From Candidatus Hermodarchaeota archaeon (GTDB taxonomy: Archaea; Asgardarchaeota; Hermodarchaeia; Hermodarchaeales; Hermodarchaeaceae): DNA of 22,097 nt. The stretch lies in NCBI GenBank assembly GCA_016839995.1, contig JAEOTD010000111.1, forward strand, positions 1 to 22,097. The letters run 5' to 3'. The first letter of the stretch is position 1. The number at the start of each line of letters is the position of its first letter. Position numbers and translations under genes: made by a program. The notes beneath the pieces are model-generated. The model did no database searches. It had not been told where the DNA came from and saw only the letters and a list, made by a program, of their open reading frames with translations. Positions 1 to 6,996 of the stretch are shown here, in pieces.

Positions 1-506
1 AGTCCGAGGAGTTCTTCTCCCTCTTCTTCCTCCTCTTCAGCTTCTTCACGAGCTACGCGTTCGACGATACGGATGAAGTCGGCGTGAACCTTGACGGGGA
101 TGGGTGATGGGGCTTCAAAGAGTTCAAGGGTGATTTCGTCTTTGGAGGTATCGATGCGCATGACTCGGGCCCGTTCACCTTTGAAAGGACCGCCTGTGAT
201 TTCGACAATATCACCGAGTTCGAGGTCTTGAGTCGGGGGTGTTGGTACGAGGATGTGTTGGATTTCGTCGATGAGGATTTTGCCCGGGATGATGCCTTTG
301 ATGTGGGGAATTCCTGCGATGGCGAGTTCAACTTCTCGGGGGCTGCGGGCTTCGATGAAGATGTAACCTTTTAGTGGTTCGGGAACGAGAATGGCTTTGA
401 GGTCGACTTGGCGTTTGCTTACACGTCCTGAAATAACGTGAGCGATACCCTTCTCTTGTCCGATTGTGGTTCTCACGATGTAGATATTGGTTGTCTCTTC
501 TGCCAT
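1..506 (-). CDS. spt5: Transcription elongation factor Spt5 (NusG family), C-terminal end cut by window
   Basis: Archaeal Spt5 partners Spt4 on RNA polymerase to promote processive elongation and couples to the ribosome through its KOW domain. The 168 visible residues show an NGN domain (about 6-85, with NIYIVRTTIGQEKG and GYIFIEA) and a KOW domain (about 96-150, with GDIVEITGGPFKGERARV). An acidic Glu-rich tail (about 154-165) is still open at position 1. The ATG at 506 has GGAG nine bases upstream. SecE lies 38 bases upstream on the same strand, the usual archaeal secE-spt5 order. The acidic tail extends past the usual KOW end; how far cannot be seen here. Confidence 0.95.
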   Translation of the reverse strand, partial: MAEETTNIYIVRTTIGQEKGIAHVISGRVSKRQVDLKAILVPEPLKGYIFIEARSPREVELAIAGIPHIKGIIPGKILIDEIQHILVPTPPTQDLELGDIVEITGGPFKGERARVMRIDTSKDEITLELFEAPSPIPVKVHADFIRIVERVAREEAEEEEEEGEELLG

Positions 507-544
507 TCCACGCAACTCCTTAACTGGATTGTTTCTGTTGAATG

Positions 545-730
545 CTAGCCAGTCAGTGAAGGTGCGAACACTACAAAGATCATACGAATGAAGTAGCCAA
601 CGGCTCCGATGGCGAACAGACCAAGCATGCTGAGTTTGAATTGCATCCAGATTTCTTGGCGAGATGGTCGCTGTGAGAGTTGGACGATGCGCTTGGTGTT
701 ATTCCAGAATTCGGATACCCGACTTGACAT
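545..730 (-). CDS. secE: Protein translocase subunit SecE / Sec61-gamma
   Basis: SecE is the small clamp subunit of the SecYEG channel in the cytoplasmic membrane. The 61-residue product has an amphipathic basic N-terminal helix (about 5-30, FWNNTKRIVQLSQRPSRQE) followed by one membrane helix (about 35-58), the architecture and size of Sec61-gamma. I chose the ATG at 730 because AGGTGA precedes it by five A residues; an in-frame GTG at 739 lies inside that Shine-Dalgarno site and is unlikely. It is followed at once by spt5. An AT-rich CTTATTAG box about 60 bases upstream could be a promoter separating secE-spt5 from the genes before it. Confidence 0.93.
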   Translation of the reverse strand: MSSRVSEFWNNTKRIVQLSQRPSRQEIWMQFKLSMLGLFAIGAVGYFIRMIFVVFAPSLTG

Positions 731-819
731 TTTTTTCACCTATGGTCAACTAGAGGTCTTGGGCAGTCTCATCTTTCCTCTCCTAATAAGTCTTTTCGCA
801 TTTGCACGTCCGTCAAGTA

Positions 820-1662
820 TCACTCGTTGGAGTTCCGAACGAGATTTCGGATGCGGTCAACTTTGAGTCCCAGACCCTCTGCAATGGTTTTGACTTGATT
901 GCGTTGATTTCCTTTCATCCCCTTCCAGTCTAATGCCGCATGGGTTGGTTGAGGACTACTGCGTTGGATAGCATGAGCCATGAGGGATTCAGACAGCTGG
1001 TCTAGATGATATTTAGGCAGAACATGGGAGACGGCGTACGGCGTTTCAACGCTCAGGCGTGTGAAGCCTGGACAGTAATGAGGTCCTCCGAATCCTAGAA
1101 CTGTGGGGTATGAGGTCTGATGTTGTTGAGCTACTGTGACAATAGTTCGGGCAATAATCTCAGCTGCAATCGGGTTTTCCCATTCTTTTTCGGTACTGCC
1201 AATCTCCACATATAGGACAGGTGTTGATGGGATGAAAGGCCCGTGATGGGTGGCTTCTAAACCACATGCCCAATCCGTGAGACCCAGTCGCTGCTGTTCA
1301 GATAAGAGAGAGTGTAGGGCGATTTTCATAGCTGAAGGTGGTGCAATGCATAGTGTGGACACTTTTCCACCTAAGTCGGCTTCAGCCCAATTGCCAGGTA
1401 TGTGGGTAAGTAGGGCTGGTTTGAAGGCTGCGGATTTGTGTCTGGACGCGAAGATAAACAAGTCGGCAGAAAACGAAGCGTCGAGGTTGTCTGCATAGAT
1501 GCTGTCTTTTTCGATAGTGACCACAGAGAGGTTATCGAGTTGATAGATGGGATGGGTATCATAGGTGTCAGAGGTTTCGGTGAATGGGAAGAGGGTAAGG
1601 AGTTGGTGTTTGATGTTTAGGGCTGCGAGGTCTTTTTGTGAGCAGAAGCAAATCACGGACAA
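820..1662 (-). CDS. dtdA: D-aminoacyl-tRNA deacylase DtdA (GEK1 family)
   Basis: This family hydrolyses D-aminoacyl-tRNAs so that D-amino acids are not used in translation; it is the archaeal/plant type, unrelated in fold to bacterial Dtd. The 280 residues match the family length and carry its histidine motifs: ATHHGP in the middle, GFGGPHYCPGFT about two thirds in, and DWKGMKG near the C terminus. The start is taken as TTG at 1662, with AGAGGT upstream; a GTG at 1656 is the alternative. It begins 21 bases after the ornithine carbamoyltransferase stop, so the two are probably co-transcribed. Function is assigned by motif recognition only. Confidence 0.88.
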   Translation of the reverse strand: MSVICFCSQKDLAALNIKHQLLTLFPFTETSDTYDTHPIYQLDNLSVVTIEKDSIYADNLDASFSADLFIFASRHKSAAFKPALLTHIPGNWAEADLGGKVSTLCIAPPSAMKIALHSLLSEQQRLGLTDWACGLEATHHGPFIPSTPVLYVEIGSTEKEWENPIAAEIIARTIVTVAQQHQTSYPTVLGFGGPHYCPGFTRLSVETPYAVSHVLPKYHLDQLSESLMAHAIQRSSPQPTHAALDWKGMKGNQRNQVKTIAEGLGLKVDRIRNLVRNSNE

Positions 1663-1683
1663 AGTTCCTGACCTCTTAGAGTG

Positions 1684-2613
1684 TTAGAGGAACAGGGCAA
1701 GGACCGCTTTCTCGGTATGGAGTCGGTTTTCAGCTTGATCCCAGACAACACTGTGGGGACCTTCAATGACCCCATCGGTGATTTCTTCGTCTCGATGAGC
1801 AGGGAGACAGTGCATGACAATACTATGTGGTGCAGCAAGTTCAACAAGCGCCTCGTTGACTTGAAAATCGGGGAGGAAGGCTGCAAGTCGCTTCTTGCGT
1901 TCAGCATCTTGTCCCATGGAAACAAATACATCGGTATAGATTACATCTGCGTCTTCAACTGCTGCTTTGGGATCGTTGGTGAGTTCTACTTGGGCCATAT
2001 TTTCCTCTGCGCGCTCTCGAGAAATTTTCGTGACTTCGGGCTTGGGTTCAAAACCAGGAGGTGTAGCTACGGTGACTTCTAAGCCCATGGTGGCACCGCC
2101 TAACATTAGGGAGTGGCATACGTTGTTGCCGTCGCCAACATAGGCGAGTTTGAGGCCCTCTAGTTCGTGGAGTTTCTCTTGGATTGTTAGGAGGTCAGCT
2201 AGCCCTTGGCAGGGATGATACATGGGTGTTAAGGCGTTAATGACAGGGATGGTGCTATGTGCCGCAAGTTCGACCACATTCTCATGGCTTGTAGCCCGAA
2301 TCACTATACCATGGATATAGCGACTTAGTACACGTGCAGTGTCGGCAATTGGTTCGCCACGACTGAGCTGGAGCTCTTGAGAACTGAGAAAGAGGGAGTC
2401 ACCAGAGAGTTCGTTGATAGCTACTTCAAAGCTCACTCGGGTTCGTGTGGAGGGGCGTTCAAAAACCATGCCCACGGATTGTCCCAACAGGCTAGTGCCT
2501 AATTCACTACGGTACCGCAATCGCTTCAAATCTGACGAAGTGTCAAGAATGAGTTGAATTTCTTCACGCGTGAAATCTTTCAAACTTAACAAATGTCGCC
2601 CTTTTAGTTCCAT
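1684..2613 (-). CDS. argF: Ornithine carbamoyltransferase
   Basis: Condenses carbamoyl phosphate with ornithine to citrulline in arginine biosynthesis, in the cytoplasm. From the ATG at 2613 the protein is 309 aa, normal for the family. Carbamoyl-phosphate motifs are STRTR (55-59) and HPCQ (133-136). The ornithine loop SMG (232-234) follows Asp228, and the catalytic HCLPAH motif is at 268-273. The SMG loop distinguishes it from aspartate carbamoyltransferase. An upstream in-frame TTG (2655) would add 14 residues without family similarity. It sits between ftsY and dtdA, an odd place for an amino-acid gene; no other arg gene is in the window. Confidence 0.95.
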   Translation of the reverse strand: MELKGRHLLSLKDFTREEIQLILDTSSDLKRLRYRSELGTSLLGQSVGMVFERPSTRTRVSFEVAINELSGDSLFLSSQELQLSRGEPIADTARVLSRYIHGIVIRATSHENVVELAAHSTIPVINALTPMYHPCQGLADLLTIQEKLHELEGLKLAYVGDGNNVCHSLMLGGATMGLEVTVATPPGFEPKPEVTKISRERAEENMAQVELTNDPKAAVEDADVIYTDVFVSMGQDAERKKRLAAFLPDFQVNEALVELAAPHSIVMHCLPAHRDEEITDGVIEGPHSVVWDQAENRLHTEKAVLALFL

Positions 2614-2699
2614 TTTTTTCACACACAGGAAACTAATCGGTTGAACTTGCATCAACTGCTACTTTTTAGCCTTTGCGTCAAGCAATGACCGATGTAAAA

Positions 2700-3611
2700 T
2701 TAGTTTATGGGGGCGATTTTCTGGGCAAACCACTCTGGATCGAAAATCTCGAGGTCAGAGTACTCTTGACCCACTCCAACAAAGATAATCGGTTTACCGG
2801 TAGCAATTGCTACGGATAAGGCTGCACCACCTTTTGTATCAGCATCCACCTTGGTCAAGATAGCAGCATCAATGCCAATCTTTTCGTTGAAAGTCTTTGC
2901 TTGTTCTATGGCGTCGTTCCCAGCCAATGCATCGCCAACAAAGATAACAAGGTCAGGTTCAGCGACGCGGTGGATTTTCTTTAGCTCTGCCATGAGGTTC
3001 TTATCGGTTTGCATTCGCCCTGCAGTATCAATGAGAACAACGTTGATTCCTCGTGCTCTTGCATGGTTAATCGCATCAAAGCCAACTGATGCCGAATCAG
3101 ACCCGTAGGGGCGACTAATGACGCGTACTTTCAGGCGATCACCATGGGTTTGCAGTTGTTCCGCACTTCCTGCACGAAAGGTGTCACCACAGGCTAAGAC
3201 AACAGAGTACCCCTTCTTCTGAAACATGTAGGTGAGTTTGGCTATGGTTGTGGTTTTGCCAGTCCCATTAACCCCAAGGAACATGAGTGTGAGTGGCTCT
3301 CCAGCCTTTTTTCGCTCTTCTAGGAGAGCAAAAATATCAACTGGCTCTTCAGGCGTTAGAGCTTCCAAAATGGCTTGGTAGAGGGCTTCGCGAATTATAT
3401 TCTTCTTGCTTTGGAGCCGTCCGATTTGTTCGCCTTCTAAGGTTACTTTTATGCGATCATTGATTTTCTCGGTGGCCTCATAGGCCACATCGTTTTCTAT
3501 CAGCGCTATCTGGAGGGCAGAATAAGCGTCATCGAGATTTTTTTCACTAATCGATTTATGAGTGACCTTTTGGACGAACCCATCGACTGCCTTGCGAAGT
3601 TTTTCAAACAC
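2700..3611 (-). CDS. ftsY: Signal recognition particle receptor FtsY
   Basis: FtsY is the SRP GTPase receptor that docks ribosome-nascent chain complexes at the membrane translocon. The 303 residues comprise a helical N domain (about 1-95) and the G domain. G1 is GVNGTGKT (113-120), the SRP-type DTFRAGS is at 143-149, DTAGR at 195-199, TKVD at 253-256 and GGA at 261-263. The long acidic A domain of many bacterial FtsY proteins is absent, as usual in archaea. The start is a GTG at 3611 with GGGGAA six bases upstream. It follows prefoldin alpha by 26 bases. Confidence 0.96.
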   Translation of the reverse strand: MFEKLRKAVDGFVQKVTHKSISEKNLDDAYSALQIALIENDVAYEATEKINDRIKVTLEGEQIGRLQSKKNIIREALYQAILEALTPEEPVDIFALLEERKKAGEPLTLMFLGVNGTGKTTTIAKLTYMFQKKGYSVVLACGDTFRAGSAEQLQTHGDRLKVRVISRPYGSDSASVGFDAINHARARGINVVLIDTAGRMQTDKNLMAELKKIHRVAEPDLVIFVGDALAGNDAIEQAKTFNEKIGIDAAILTKVDADTKGGAALSVAIATGKPIIFVGVGQEYSDLEIFDPEWFAQKIAPIN

Positions 3612-3637
3612 CTGAAGTTCCCCAAAGTACTACAATT

Positions 3638-4090
3638 TCATTCTGTTTTCGACGGTGGCTGCTGTGCGGTTTGAATGAGTTCATTGAGTTGAGCGCGGTA
3701 TGCCTCGATTCGATTCTGAGTGTTCTGGATTTGATCCTGTTGTCGTTGGGCAATGTCGGTGAGCTGTTTTTGTTGTTCTTCGAAGCGCTTTAGAGCTTCA
3801 TCTATAGTTCTTTCAGCGGCAAACCCTGCACCAAAAGACGTCACCACATGGTTGGCATCAACCAGTTTGACGTATATGTGGACACCAGAGCCGATATTAA
3901 CCATGATTTCATCACCCGCTTTGTGATTCTTCAGTTCCTGCACCGCTGTTGCGGTTTCTGCGACACTTTGCATTTGAACTTCAATCATCTGGAGATTATT
4001 TTGTCCACGGGCGATTTCTTCTTCGAGTGCTTGTACTGACATGATTAGTTGTTGAGCTAATTGCTCGGGATTGGGAGGTGTTTGAGCCAT
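3638..4090 (-). CDS. pfdA: Prefoldin alpha subunit
   Basis: The alpha subunit forms the core of the hexameric prefoldin chaperone that hands unfolded proteins to the group II chaperonin. The 150-residue protein has the expected layout: an N-terminal coiled coil (about 8-50), a central beta segment with EIMVNIGSGVHIYVKL typical of alpha prefoldins, and a C-terminal coiled coil (about 92-140), ending in a polar tail. I chose the ATG at 4090 because GGGGA lies about nine bases upstream; the frame is open to 4144 but that would overlap L20e and add an unrelated stretch. It lies between rpl20e and ftsY, a widely conserved archaeal order. Confidence 0.93.
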   Translation of the reverse strand: MAQTPPNPEQLAQQLIMSVQALEEEIARGQNNLQMIEVQMQSVAETATAVQELKNHKAGDEIMVNIGSGVHIYVKLVDANHVVTSFGAGFAAERTIDEALKRFEEQQKQLTDIAQRQQDQIQNTQNRIEAYRAQLNELIQTAQQPPSKTE

Positions 4091-4130
4091 AATCATTCTT
4101 CCCCAAGGATGTTGTAGGGAGGCTAGAGTT

Positions 4131-4364
4131 CTATTCAATACCACTTAGTTTTCGGATAAGAGGTTTCTCCGATTCTTCCGGTTTAATTATACTGACAGTC
4201 TCAACGGTGATTGCAGGGCGTTTCACTCTATGGAAGGAACCCAGTAGAGAATAGAGTTGTTCCCGAGCATTGTCTTCTGTGACAGCCCGGATTTCATGGG
4301 AAAAACGGTATTTACGCTTAATACGGACATAGGTTCCTTCGATACGGAATATTTGCACTGACAT
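4131..4364 (-). CDS. rpl18a: 50S ribosomal protein L20e / L18a (LX)
   Basis: Small archaeal large-subunit protein (L18Ae/LX family), 77 residues as expected. It opens with IFRIEGTY and contains the conserved KYRFSHEIRAVTEDNAREQLYSLLGS segment, followed by a beta strand rich in basic and hydrophobic residues. The ATG at 4364 is preceded by GAGG. A TTAAAATA box on the minus strand at 4413-4420 lies about 50 bases upstream of the start, so L20e-pfdA-ftsY may have its own promoter in addition to read-through from aIF6. The 251 bases between aIF6 and this gene are unusually rich in stems (see separate entry). Confidence 0.93.
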   Translation of the reverse strand: MSVQIFRIEGTYVRIKRKYRFSHEIRAVTEDNAREQLYSLLGSFHRVKRPAITVETVSIIKPEESEKPLIRKLSGIE

Positions 4365-4412
4365 ACTTACCAGCCTCAGTTAGATGTGCAGTCAACCATC
4401 GAATAGCCAGGT

Positions 4413-4420
4413 CTATTTTA
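4413..4420 (-). promoter_or_regulatory. Possible TATA box for L20e-pfdA-ftsY
   Basis: The minus strand reads TTAAAATA here, inside an AT-rich patch flanked by G/C-richer sequence. A start about 26 bases downstream would fall near 4390, leaving a leader of about 25 bases before the L20e ATG. The same patch read on the plus strand (CTATTTTAA) could instead serve a plus-strand RNA beginning near 4440. I cannot decide between these from sequence alone. Confidence 0.35.
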
Positions 4421-4429
4421 ACTCTTTTG

Positions 4430-4602
4430 GAGATAAGGACTTGTTTTTCAAGACACTTATCAGCAACCCCCTGTGAACGGGGAGCCATTACAAGACTTCT
4501 TGAATGGCTTGCATCGACACACAGCCCTACCCCACCTCCCCCGGGTAGCGGACTCGATGGAAACCTCTGTATGAAAGCAGAGGTAGTTCACCTCTTTCCA
4601 CG
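4430..4602. ncRNA. Stem-rich spacer between aIF6 and L20e; candidate structured RNA or leader
   Basis: No credible reading frame lies here, but a chain of perfect inverted repeats does. GATAAG 4432-4437 pairs with CTTATC 4456-4461, with inner CTTG/CAAG. CCCC 4467-4470 pairs with GGGG 4479-4482. AGCCATT 4483-4489 pairs with AATGGCT 4503-4509, with inner CAAG/CTTG and one bulged A. CATCGA 4512-4517 pairs with TCGATG 4554-4559, enclosing CTACCC/GGGTAG. TGGAAA 4558-4563 pairs with TTTCCA 4595-4600, enclosing CCTCTG/CAGAGG; the last stem competes with AGAGGT/ACCTCT (4579-4595). All pairs are Watson-Crick, so the strand cannot be told. It matches no RNA I recognise; SRP and RNase P RNA core motifs are missing. 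Confidence 0.45.
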
Positions 4603-4615
4603 TGTAAGCGAAGTC

Positions 4616-5281
4616 TTAGAAGAAGACCTCGGTTATTCGCATGAGTTCGGGTCCAGTTGTTTCAAATCCTGCTGCAGCGGCTTTTATCGTAACAAGTAGA
4701 CCAATGGAGATGTAGGGAACGCCACAATTAATGGTGCCGAAATCTGATTCTACAGAGAAGAATGAGGCTAACCATTCGAGTTCTTCTTCGGAAACGTCGG
4801 TATGTGCAAGTAAACCTTGGTTGGTCACAACACAATAAGATCCAACTAAATCCGAGCCAGCAATGGTTTTTGCCTCGACCTCAACTCCCAGCGCATCACG
4901 TATGGCGGTGATTTCGGTTTTTGAAAAGGCAGTGCTGACTAAAGCGGCATGGTCATTGGTGAGAATCAGGTTGCCTAATGCAGTGAGCTTTGAGTTTAGC
5001 GATGTAACTGGAACACCTAGGCTTTCTTGAAGGGTTTCCAGTTCCTCATCCACGATGATATGGGGGACTATGAGTCCATTCTGATTTCCTGCGGTGAGTA
5101 TACCTGTAAGCGTACTTTGCCCAATCGTGGTGCTAATACGTGTGGCTTCAAAGAGCTCGGAAATACCTTGAATCGTGGGCTCGTTACTGGGAGCGTGCAG
5201 TACCCATTGATCGGTGACCCGGCAAAACGCACCGATGTTTGAACTGCCATTAAAATCGAAGCGTTGAATTTTACCACTCAT
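4616..5281 (-). CDS. eif6: Translation initiation factor aIF6 (anti-association factor)
   Basis: aIF6 binds the large ribosomal subunit at L14 and keeps it from joining the small subunit, acting in subunit maturation and recycling. The 221 residues match the family. The fivefold repeat fold is visible as recurring 45-residue units, each with a glycine-asparagine turn: FNGSSNIGAFCRVTD near the start, LTAGNQNGLIVPHIIVDEEL, GNLILTNDHAALVS, and LLAHTDVSEEELEWL. The ATG at 5281 has only a weak GTGGGG upstream. It lies 51 bases after L31e and is followed by the stem-rich spacer before L20e. Confidence 0.95.
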   Translation of the reverse strand: MSGKIQRFDFNGSSNIGAFCRVTDQWVLHAPSNEPTIQGISELFEATRISTTIGQSTLTGILTAGNQNGLIVPHIIVDEELETLQESLGVPVTSLNSKLTALGNLILTNDHAALVSTAFSKTEITAIRDALGVEVEAKTIAGSDLVGSYCVVTNQGLLAHTDVSEEELEWLASFFSVESDFGTINCGVPYISIGLLVTIKAAAAGFETTGPELMRITEVFF

Positions 5282-5332
5282 GGGATACGCCCCACAAAAT
5301 GATACCCAATCCAGTTGAAATTGGTAGGGAAA

Positions 5333-5656
5333 TTAACCCTCGACGAGAAAGACTTTGACGACGCCTTCCCGATCCTTGGTTGCTCGAACGCGAACCCGGC
5401 GTGGGGGTTTTTCAATGCCACGAGTCCACAGGTACTCATTGAGAGCAGTGTCGATGGTGAGTTCGGCTTCGTCTTCGACTTTCATGTGTCGGATGATAAA
5501 GGTTTTGACAAGATTGACGGCCCGCTTTGCTCGTTTCTTGCGAACGGCTTCATAGGCTTTACCCAAAGGAATGGTGTAAAGTCGTTCAACTACGATTTCT
5601 TCGGCAACTTCAGGGACGTCGAGTGATTCAATCAGTGCATCATCTTTTTCTGCCAT
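5333..5656 (-). CDS. rpl31e: 50S ribosomal protein L31e
   Basis: Large-subunit protein near the exit tunnel, shared by archaea and eukaryotes. From the ATG at 5656 it is 107 residues. The family core ERLYTIPLGKAYEAVRKKRAKRAVNLVKTF and the later LNEYLWTRGIEKPPRRVRVR are clear. The N terminus has a short acidic extension (AEKDDALIES). A TTG four codons upstream is in frame, but GGAG placed before the ATG supports the chosen start. It follows L39e by 24 bases in the conserved PDCD5-L39e-L31e-aIF6 string. Confidence 0.95.
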   Translation of the reverse strand: MAEKDDALIESLDVPEVAEEIVVERLYTIPLGKAYEAVRKKRAKRAVNLVKTFIIRHMKVEDEAELTIDTALNEYLWTRGIEKPPRRVRVRATKDREGVVKVFLVEG

Positions 5657-5680
5657 TCCTGGGTACAACTCCTTTTACTG

Positions 5681-5836
5681 TTAGGGCTTCAACTTGGATT
5701 GTCGCCAATTCCGGCGCTTGGGATGTGTGCGTACGCGCCCATTGGTCTTGACCATAATCCAGGCTGGAACGCCCACATTGGATTTTAATTGACGACCAAG
5801 TCGAAGTTTCTTTGCCAGTGGTTTATTTCGTGCCAT
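5681..5836 (-). CDS. rpl39e: 50S ribosomal protein L39e
   Basis: A 51-residue, strongly basic protein that lines the nascent-peptide exit tunnel. It begins MARNKPLAKKLRLGRQLKSN and contains PAWIMVKTNGRVRTHPKRRNWR, the L39e signature. I chose ATG 5836, with GGTGA about five bases upstream; a tandem ATG at 5839 would leave almost no spacing. It sits 14 bases after PDCD5 and 24 before L31e. Confidence 0.96.
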   Translation of the reverse strand: MARNKPLAKKLRLGRQLKSNVGVPAWIMVKTNGRVRTHPKRRNWRQSKLKP

Positions 5837-5850
5837 CATTGTCACCTTTT

Positions 5851-6183
5851 TTATTTGAACTGAATTTTTGTATCGCGCTGACGACCGGCCAGTTGGGCAA
5901 GCATGGTTTTCAGCGTTTTGTCAGTAATTGGGATTTCAGGTAATCGATTCGTTGAAGCTAGACGGATGAGTTCATTTTCCAATTGTTCTGCAAAGGAAGG
6001 CTTAACCATCCGGAGATTGGATAATCGTGATCGCGCTTCTGGGGAAAGAATCTGTCGAAGAACCGCGGTCCGTTGGGCACGGATTTCCGCGTCTTGAGCT
6101 GCGGCTTGCTGCTCTACTGCGGCCTGTTGTTGCAATTCAGCCATTTTCCGCCGTCGCAGCTCTTCTAATTCTTCTTCGCTCAA
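5851..6183 (-). CDS. DNA-binding protein of the PDCD5 / TFAR19 family
   Basis: Small helical protein of unknown biochemical role in archaea, homologous to eukaryotic PDCD5 and known to bind nucleic acid. The 110 residues show the family plan: a long charged N-terminal helix (EEELEELRRRKMAELQQQAA), then the triple-helix core with ILSPEARSRLSNLRMVKPSFAEQLENELIRLAS, and a C-terminal QRDTKIQFK tail. The start is a TTG at 6183 with GGAGG nine bases upstream. It lies 22 bases after S19e and immediately before L39e, the usual archaeal neighbourhood. Confidence 0.94.
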   Translation of the reverse strand: MSEEELEELRRRKMAELQQQAAVEQQAAAQDAEIRAQRTAVLRQILSPEARSRLSNLRMVKPSFAEQLENELIRLASTNRLPEIPITDKTLKTMLAQLAGRQRDTKIQFK

Positions 6184-6205
6184 AAGCGTCAGCCTCCGCG
6201 TTTAT

Positions 6206-6634
6206 TTATCCTGCATCCTGAGTTCGCATCATATGGGCCAATTTATCTAGGAACGATCGACCTTTGTTTGACAGCCGACGCCCGGTGCCCTTATCGTGTT
6301 CAACAAGTCCTGCTTTTTCCAGTTGTTGGAGTGCATTTCGAATAACAGACCCACTACCCTTGGAGAAGTGGTTAGGGCGGGATCCGCGTCGTTTGCGTCC
6401 GCCATAAGCAGTTCGAAGGCGTGCAACGCCCGTGGGACCCTTGACATACAATCGACGAAGAATCGAGGCACAGCGTGTATACCACCAATCAGTGTCAGTT
6501 GGGGGTTTTTCCTTGTGTGTGCCTGTTTTCACAAAATGGGCCCATTCTGGGGGTGTGATCTCTTTTGCCTTCTTGAGCTCCTCTGCAATACGAGGAATGA
6601 GTTGCTCAGCAGGAACATCATATACAGTAGACAC
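6206..6634 (-). CDS. rps19e: 30S ribosomal protein S19e
   Basis: Small-subunit protein required in 40S-type maturation. From the GTG at 6634 it is 142 residues and starts MSTVYDVPAEQLI, the typical archaeal start. Later family markers are TDTDWWYTRCASILRRLY, GPTGVARLRTAYGG and RPNHFSKGSGSVIR. The GTG is favoured because GAGGT lies seven bases upstream. An in-frame ATG at 6655 would add seven residues (MRREVVV), and the frame remains open as far as 6781 without family similarity. A perfect 16-base palindrome at 6664-6679 and a TATA-like box at 6702-6711 suggest that S19e heads its own regulated transcript. Confidence 0.94.
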   Translation of the reverse strand: MSTVYDVPAEQLIPRIAEELKKAKEITPPEWAHFVKTGTHKEKPPTDTDWWYTRCASILRRLYVKGPTGVARLRTAYGGRKRRGSRPNHFSKGSGSVIRNALQQLEKAGLVEHDKGTGRRLSNKGRSFLDKLAHMMRTQDAG

Positions 6635-6663
6635 GACAACGACCTCACGGCGCATAGAGAAAT

Positions 6664-6679
6664 GACTCGCCGGCGAGTC
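6664..6679. promoter_or_regulatory. Perfect 16-bp palindrome upstream of S19e, candidate operator or leader hairpin
   Basis: The sequence GACTCGCCGGCGAGTC is its own reverse complement. It lies 30 bases upstream of the S19e GTG. It also lies about 26 bases downstream of the minus-strand TATA-like AATTTTAAGG, so it would coincide with the transcript's first bases. Either a repressor site blocking polymerase or a 5'-terminal RNA stem would fit. Confidence 0.5.
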
Positions 6680-6701
6680 GGCTGAGATAGTCGATGAGCG
6701 C

Positions 6702-6711
6702 CTTAAAATTC
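6702..6711 (-). promoter_or_regulatory. TATA-like box upstream of S19e
   Basis: The minus strand reads AATTTTAAGG. Predicted initiation about 26 bases on falls near 6680, between the YhbY-family stop and the S19e start. The spacing of nearly 100 bases between those genes, wider than elsewhere in the block, fits an internal promoter. Confidence 0.45.
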
Positions 6712-6732
6712 TTTCGTAGTTACTTTGTGATT

Positions 6733-6996
6733 TTACTTTGCCTTCCTGGCAAGTACTACAACAAAGCCACGTTGCCCCCACACTTCGCTAGAGGTTCGAG
6801 TGGCCAACTGGTCAATCAGGTCATCCAAACTGTCTGAACTAGCGGTGAGCTTCAGGAATTTGACTTTGATGACCTTCCTTTTTTTGAGCTGGCGATTGAC
6901 TTCTTCAATGACCCCTGCATCTAATCCGTCTTTTCCAATACGGACAGCGGGTTTTTCCTTAGCCCAAATACGGGCCAAATCAGCTTTTGTTGGCAT
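6733..6996 (-). CDS. YhbY / CRM-domain RNA-binding protein
   Basis: An 87-residue single CRM (CRS1-YhbY) domain, a fold tied to pre-ribosomal RNA or intron RNA binding. Visible family marks are the GKDGL turn (22-26), the basic helix RQLKKRKVIKVKFL, and the C-terminal GQRGFVVVLARK strand, corresponding to the family G-x3-VLYR motif. I chose ATG 6996 because GAGGA sits seven bases upstream; this start overlaps the Rpp21 stop by 17 bases. The longer frame to 7044 lies inside the Rpp21 gene. Its place between RNase P and S19e genes suggests a role in ribosome biogenesis (inference). Confidence 0.9.
   Translation of the reverse strand: MPTKADLARIWAKEKPAVRIGKDGLDAGVIEEVNRQLKKRKVIKVKFLKLTASSDSLDDLIDQLATRTSSEVWGQRGFVVVLARKAK

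Noticed and set aside
53..331. 92-aa minus-strand frame at the left edge
   Set aside because: It is an out-of-phase shadow of Spt5, which is open in the correct frame to the window edge.
4467..4482. T-arm of a tRNA in the aIF6/L20e spacer
   Set aside because: The seven-base loop reads GTTCACA on the minus strand, out of register with the TTCRANY consensus, and no acceptor or anticodon arm fits.
4430..4602. SRP RNA or RNase P RNA in the aIF6/L20e spacer
   Set aside because: The SRP helix 8 GGAAG/AGCA loop and the RNase P core motifs (GAGGAAAGUCC, ACAGAA) are absent on both strands.
4427..4699. 90-aa plus-strand frame through the aIF6/L20e spacer
   Set aside because: It runs through the stem cluster and into the antisense of aIF6, has low-complexity Pro and Cys content, and has no ribosome site.
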